A DNA stretch of 20,960 bases from CAYYYW01 sp964476245 (lineage in GTDB: Bacteria; Patescibacteriota; Microgenomatia; UBA1406; HO2-37-13b): contig CAYYYW010000018.1 in the NCBI GenBank assembly GCA_964476245.1, positions 1 to 20,960 on the forward strand, written 5' to 3'. Below the pieces are notes generated by a model that was given only the letters and a program-made list of their open reading frames with translations, searched no databases and was not told where the DNA came from. Both the position numbers and the translations under genes were made by a program. Shown here one piece after another: positions 18,561-20,960 of this stretch; the first letter of the stretch is position 1; the number at the start of each line of letters is the position of its first letter.

Positions 18561-19814
18561 TTATGTTCCTTCCTGCCAAGAGGATAAATATTTTTTTTGC
18601 TCATTAGTCAAAGAATCAATCTTTATCCCTTCTGCCTTAAGCTTAAGATAGGCAATCTGCCGATCCAGATTTTCAGGGAGTGAGTAAACTTTTGCTTCAA
18701 GCTGGCCTTGATTTTTCCATAAAAATTCAGCTCCAAGAGCTTGTCCGGCAAAACTCATATCCATAACAGAGGCCGGATGACCTTCAGCGGCAACCAGATT
18801 GATTAATCTGCCTTCTCCCAAAACGTAAATTTTTTTATCTCCCAAATCATATTCGTCAACAAATTTCCGAACCTTGGTTATTTTTTTGGCCATCTTTTGC
18901 AGCGCTTCTTTATTTATTTCAACATCAAAATGGCCGGCTTGGGCTAAAATAATCCCATTTTTTGCCCGCTTCAAGTGTTCAGCATCAACCACATGCTTGT
19001 TGCCGGTGGTTGTTAAAACAATATCCGCTTGCCTTATGGCATCCACAAGCGGCATTACCTGAAATCCATCCATCTTGGCCTCTAAAGCTTTAACCGGATC
19101 AACCTCGCAAACAACTCCAATGGCGCCCATTCCCCGAGCCCGAGTGGCCACGCCTCGACCGCACCAGCCATAACCGCAGACAACAAAAACTCTACCGGCT
19201 AATAAAATATTGGTCGCCCTTAAAATACCATCAATTGTTGATTGCCCGGTACCATAACGATTATCAAACAAATGCTTGGTTAAATTGTCATTAATGGCTA
19301 AAACCGGTATTTTTAAAACGCCGTCTTTGGCCATAGCGCGCAATCTGATAACCCCCGTAGTTGTTTCTTCACTTGAACCAACTACTTTTTTAATAAGTTC
19401 TGTTCTTTTTTTATGGATTAAGGAAACTAAATCAGCGCCGTCATCCATCGTCAAATCCGGCTTGTAATCCAAAACCTGATTTAAGTGTTGATAATATGTT
19501 TTATTGTCTTCACCATTAATCGCAAAAACAGGAATTTTTTCATGAATAACTAAAGATGCGGCCACGCTGTCGTTGGTTGATAGGGGATTGGAAGCGCAAA
19601 GAACCACATCGGCTCCGGCGGTCTTAAGAGCACAAATCAAATTGGCGGTTTCTGACGTAACATGAAGACAAGCAGCCAGAACAGCTCCGGCCAGCGGTTT
19701 TTCTTTTTCAAACCGCTGTTTGATTAATTTTAGAACCGGCATATCCCGAGCCGCCCAATCAATAAGTTTTTTCCCTTCTTTGGCTAATGATTTATCTTTT
19801 ATGTGATATTTCAT
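18561..19814 (-). CDS. ahcY: Adenosylhomocysteinase (S-adenosylhomocysteine hydrolase)
   Basis: NAD-dependent cytosolic enzyme that splits S-adenosylhomocysteine into adenosine and homocysteine, relieving product inhibition of methyltransferases. 417 residues. Substrate residues visible are His51 (CLHVTSETA), Asp124/125 (TMDDGAD), Glu149/150 (SSEETTTG), Lys180 and Asp184 (NLTKHLFDNRYGTGQS). The NAD-binding GYGWCGRGVA is at 214-223. The C-terminus ends LTNEQKKYLSSWQEGT, without the PDHYRY tail of E. coli-excluded long forms, and together with NRYGTGQS matches the short archaeal/Thermotoga-like type. The ATG overlaps the stop of the upstream kinase gene by four bases (ATGA), indicating coupled translation. 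Stop is TAA. Confidence 0.94.
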   Translation of the reverse strand: MKYHIKDKSLAKEGKKLIDWAARDMPVLKLIKQRFEKEKPLAGAVLAACLHVTSETANLICALKTAGADVVLCASNPLSTNDSVAASLVIHEKIPVFAINGEDNKTYYQHLNQVLDYKPDLTMDDGADLVSLIHKKRTELIKKVVGSSEETTTGVIRLRAMAKDGVLKIPVLAINDNLTKHLFDNRYGTGQSTIDGILRATNILLAGRVFVVCGYGWCGRGVATRARGMGAIGVVCEVDPVKALEAKMDGFQVMPLVDAIRQADIVLTTTGNKHVVDAEHLKRAKNGIILAQAGHFDVEINKEALQKMAKKITKVRKFVDEYDLGDKKIYVLGEGRLINLVAAEGHPASVMDMSFAGQALGAEFLWKNQGQLEAKVYSLPENLDRQIAYLKLKAEGIKIDSLTNEQKKYLSSWQEGT

Positions 19815-20767
19815 AAACTAACTTTGGCATTTTTTATAACCGACATTCTATCTTCAATTTGTTTTCTCGTCGGCCGGTGATTAACCGTCCCATATTTCTC
19901 AATGGCAAAGCTGGCAATGGCATTGCCTTGAATTAAAGCGTCAACATCAGATTTTCCCTCCACTATGGCCGATATAAATCCGCCCCGCCAGGCATCACCG
20001 GCTCCGGTGGGATCAACTATTTTTTTTACTTTATAAGCCGGAACGTGTCTTTTGTGTAATCTGTCCTGAAAAATTACTCCATTTTCGCCTTGAGTTATTA
20101 TTATAGCGATATTTTTTGCCAAAAGATCAGTCATTTTAAGTCCTGTCTTTTTATAAATTAACGAAATCTCATAATCGTTGCCAATTAGCCATTTAGCATG
20201 AATGATACCATTTTTTAAATCATCTTTTTTTATCCAAGGCAAAGTCATGCCGGGATCATACATATAATCAATTTTTTGCGATATTGCATCATGTTGATGA
20301 GCTAAAAATGCTTCTTCGGCCGTGGCTGATAATATTAAAATTGAATTTGAATCTGCTATTTTTGCTAGTTTCTTTTTTTTTGCCAAACCAAGCGGGCCGT
20401 AATAATATCCCCAAATCTGATTATTTGATAAATCGGTGATTGCCTTTCCCGTTGCCGTATATTTTTCTTTATTAATGATAATGTGACTGTAATCAATGCC
20501 GTGTTTTTTAAAAAAATTAATAAAAATTCGGCCGTCGCGGCCAATAACAGATATAGGGATAATTTTTTTCTTGGTAAAAAAACTCAAATTATAGGCAATA
20601 TTAGTAGCCGTACCGCCAAGTTGGCGCTCAAGGTGATCAACGTTAAAAGAAAGATTTATTTGGTGCAACCTGTCAGGTTGAATTTGATCAACAAATCGAC
20701 CCGGATAGTCCATTATCTCGTCGTAAGAAATTGATCCGCAGACTAATATTTGTTGGTATTCCTTCAT
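19811..20767 (-). CDS. PfkB-family carbohydrate/nucleoside kinase, adenosine kinase candidate
   Basis: Ribokinase-fold kinase, 318 residues. The N-terminal substrate lobe has LERQLGGTATNIAYNLSFF (GG at 51-52) and PISVIGRDG. DPGMTLPW is at 171-178 and GNDYE at 196-200. The C-terminal signature is DPTGAGDAWRGGF, with the anion-hole GAGD at 255-258 and catalytic base Asp258. PfkB members act on ribose, fructose phosphates, adenosine and others, and sequence alone does not fix the substrate. The 4-nt overlap with ahcY, whose product is adenosine, makes adenosine the leading guess, with AMP as product. It is the only gene in the window that ends in TGA, and that TGA is part of the ATGA overlap. 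A TATAAT box is 8 nt upstream of the start. Confidence 0.85.
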   Translation of the reverse strand: MKEYQQILVCGSISYDEIMDYPGRFVDQIQPDRLHQINLSFNVDHLERQLGGTATNIAYNLSFFTKKKIIPISVIGRDGRIFINFFKKHGIDYSHIIINKEKYTATGKAITDLSNNQIWGYYYGPLGLAKKKKLAKIADSNSILILSATAEEAFLAHQHDAISQKIDYMYDPGMTLPWIKKDDLKNGIIHAKWLIGNDYEISLIYKKTGLKMTDLLAKNIAIIITQGENGVIFQDRLHKRHVPAYKVKKIVDPTGAGDAWRGGFISAIVEGKSDVDALIQGNAIASFAIEKYGTVNHRPTRKQIEDRMSVIKNAKVSL

Positions 20768-20775
20768 GAAATAAT

Positions 20776-20781
20776 ATTATA
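20776..20781 (-). promoter_or_regulatory. -10 box of the kinase-ahcY operon
   Basis: Perfect TATAAT ending 8 nt before the ATG at 20767, preceded by TTTTG. No good -35. Predicted leader 0-3 nt. It is back to back with the promoter at 20795-20824 in a 66-nt divergent intergenic region. Confidence 0.65.
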
Positions 20782-20794
20782 CAAAATCATTAAG

Positions 20795-20824
20795 TTGTTC
20801 ATTTTAATAATTTTCTCCTATAAT
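20795..20824 (+). promoter_or_regulatory. Promoter of the divergent gene at 20834
   Basis: TTGTTC (20795-20800), an 18-nt spacer and perfect TATAAT (20819-20824), ending 9 nt before the GTG start. Confidence 0.6.
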
Positions 20825-20833
20825 CTAATTATC

Positions 20834-20960
20834 GTGAAAAAATTTAACGCCAAAGACATACCAATAACCCTAGCCCACAACCAGGTCCCTCGAAAAGCAT
20901 TAGTAAAAGTCGGCGATTTAAAATCAAAAATCCAAACTATAAACGACGCCTGTCTTGAAC
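20834..20960 (+). CDS. 5' part of an unidentified gene (runs off window)
   Basis: The open frame from GTG at 20834 continues to the window end, giving 42 residues. It starts MKKFNAKDIPITLAHNQVPR and continues with KALVKVGDLKSKIQTINDACLE. The start is supported by a TATAAT box 9 nt upstream and absence of any other in-frame start close by. No signal peptide or membrane segment is seen. The fragment is too short for a family call. Confidence 0.6.
   Translation, partial: MKKFNAKDIPITLAHNQVPRKALVKVGDLKSKIQTINDACLE

Noticed and set aside
1..20960. UGA recoded as glycine (as in Gracilibacteria/Absconditabacteria)
   Set aside because: All genes are full length with UGA as stop, no family alignment needs an in-frame UGA, and one gene ends with TGA in a normal ATGA overlap.

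Overview
This 21 kb window is AT-rich, gene-dense bacterial chromosome. I infer a Candidate Phyla Radiation (Patescibacteria) genome, probably Microgenomates-like. The reasons are the small divergent housekeeping proteins, near absence of Shine-Dalgarno sites, TATAAT boxes placed directly in front of start codons, and short palindromes and minisatellite-like repeats that interrupt even gyrA, lepA and ssb. The lineage is inference; no rRNA lies in the window. The standard bacterial code fits: 13 of 21 complete genes stop with TAA, 7 with TAG, and only one with TGA.

Layout. 1-2968 (+): the 3' part of an inorganic pyrophosphatase gene coupled to gyrA. 2969-3147: spacer with a MITE-like element. 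3148-4029 (+): divergent folD. 4042-6005 (-): lepA, interrupted by a 100-N scaffold gap that looks artefactual, because the same 55 bases lie on both sides; collapsing them restores a 602-residue protein. 6062-7957 (-): a GT39-like membrane glycosyltransferase. 8037-11565 (-): rpmE, a short RF1-type release factor without domain 1, hisS and a DegP/HtrA-type protease. 11571-12812 (-): an S41 C-terminal processing protease just upstream of htrA. 12858-12943: a striking nested-stem structure. 12962-14829 (-): rpsF-ssb-rpsR followed by an unrecognised protein. 14906-16180: a small secreted protein (-) and a membrane-anchored PsbP-like protein (+), separated by a second MITE-like element. 16182-18537 (-): GT2 glycosyltransferase, Wzt-type ATPase and Wzm-type permease, a surface polysaccharide export cluster. 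18561-20767 (-): a PfkB-family kinase overlapping ahcY by 4 nt, plausibly clearing adenosine from S-adenosylhomocysteine. 20834-20960 (+): the start of an unidentified gene in divergent orientation.

No intergenic stretch exceeds about 210 nt. I found no tRNA, rRNA, CRISPR array, transposase, phage gene or recognisable defence system. The most unusual content is the dense population of non-autonomous palindromic and heptamer-like repeats, several of them translated within conserved proteins, and the consistent leaderless promoter architecture.
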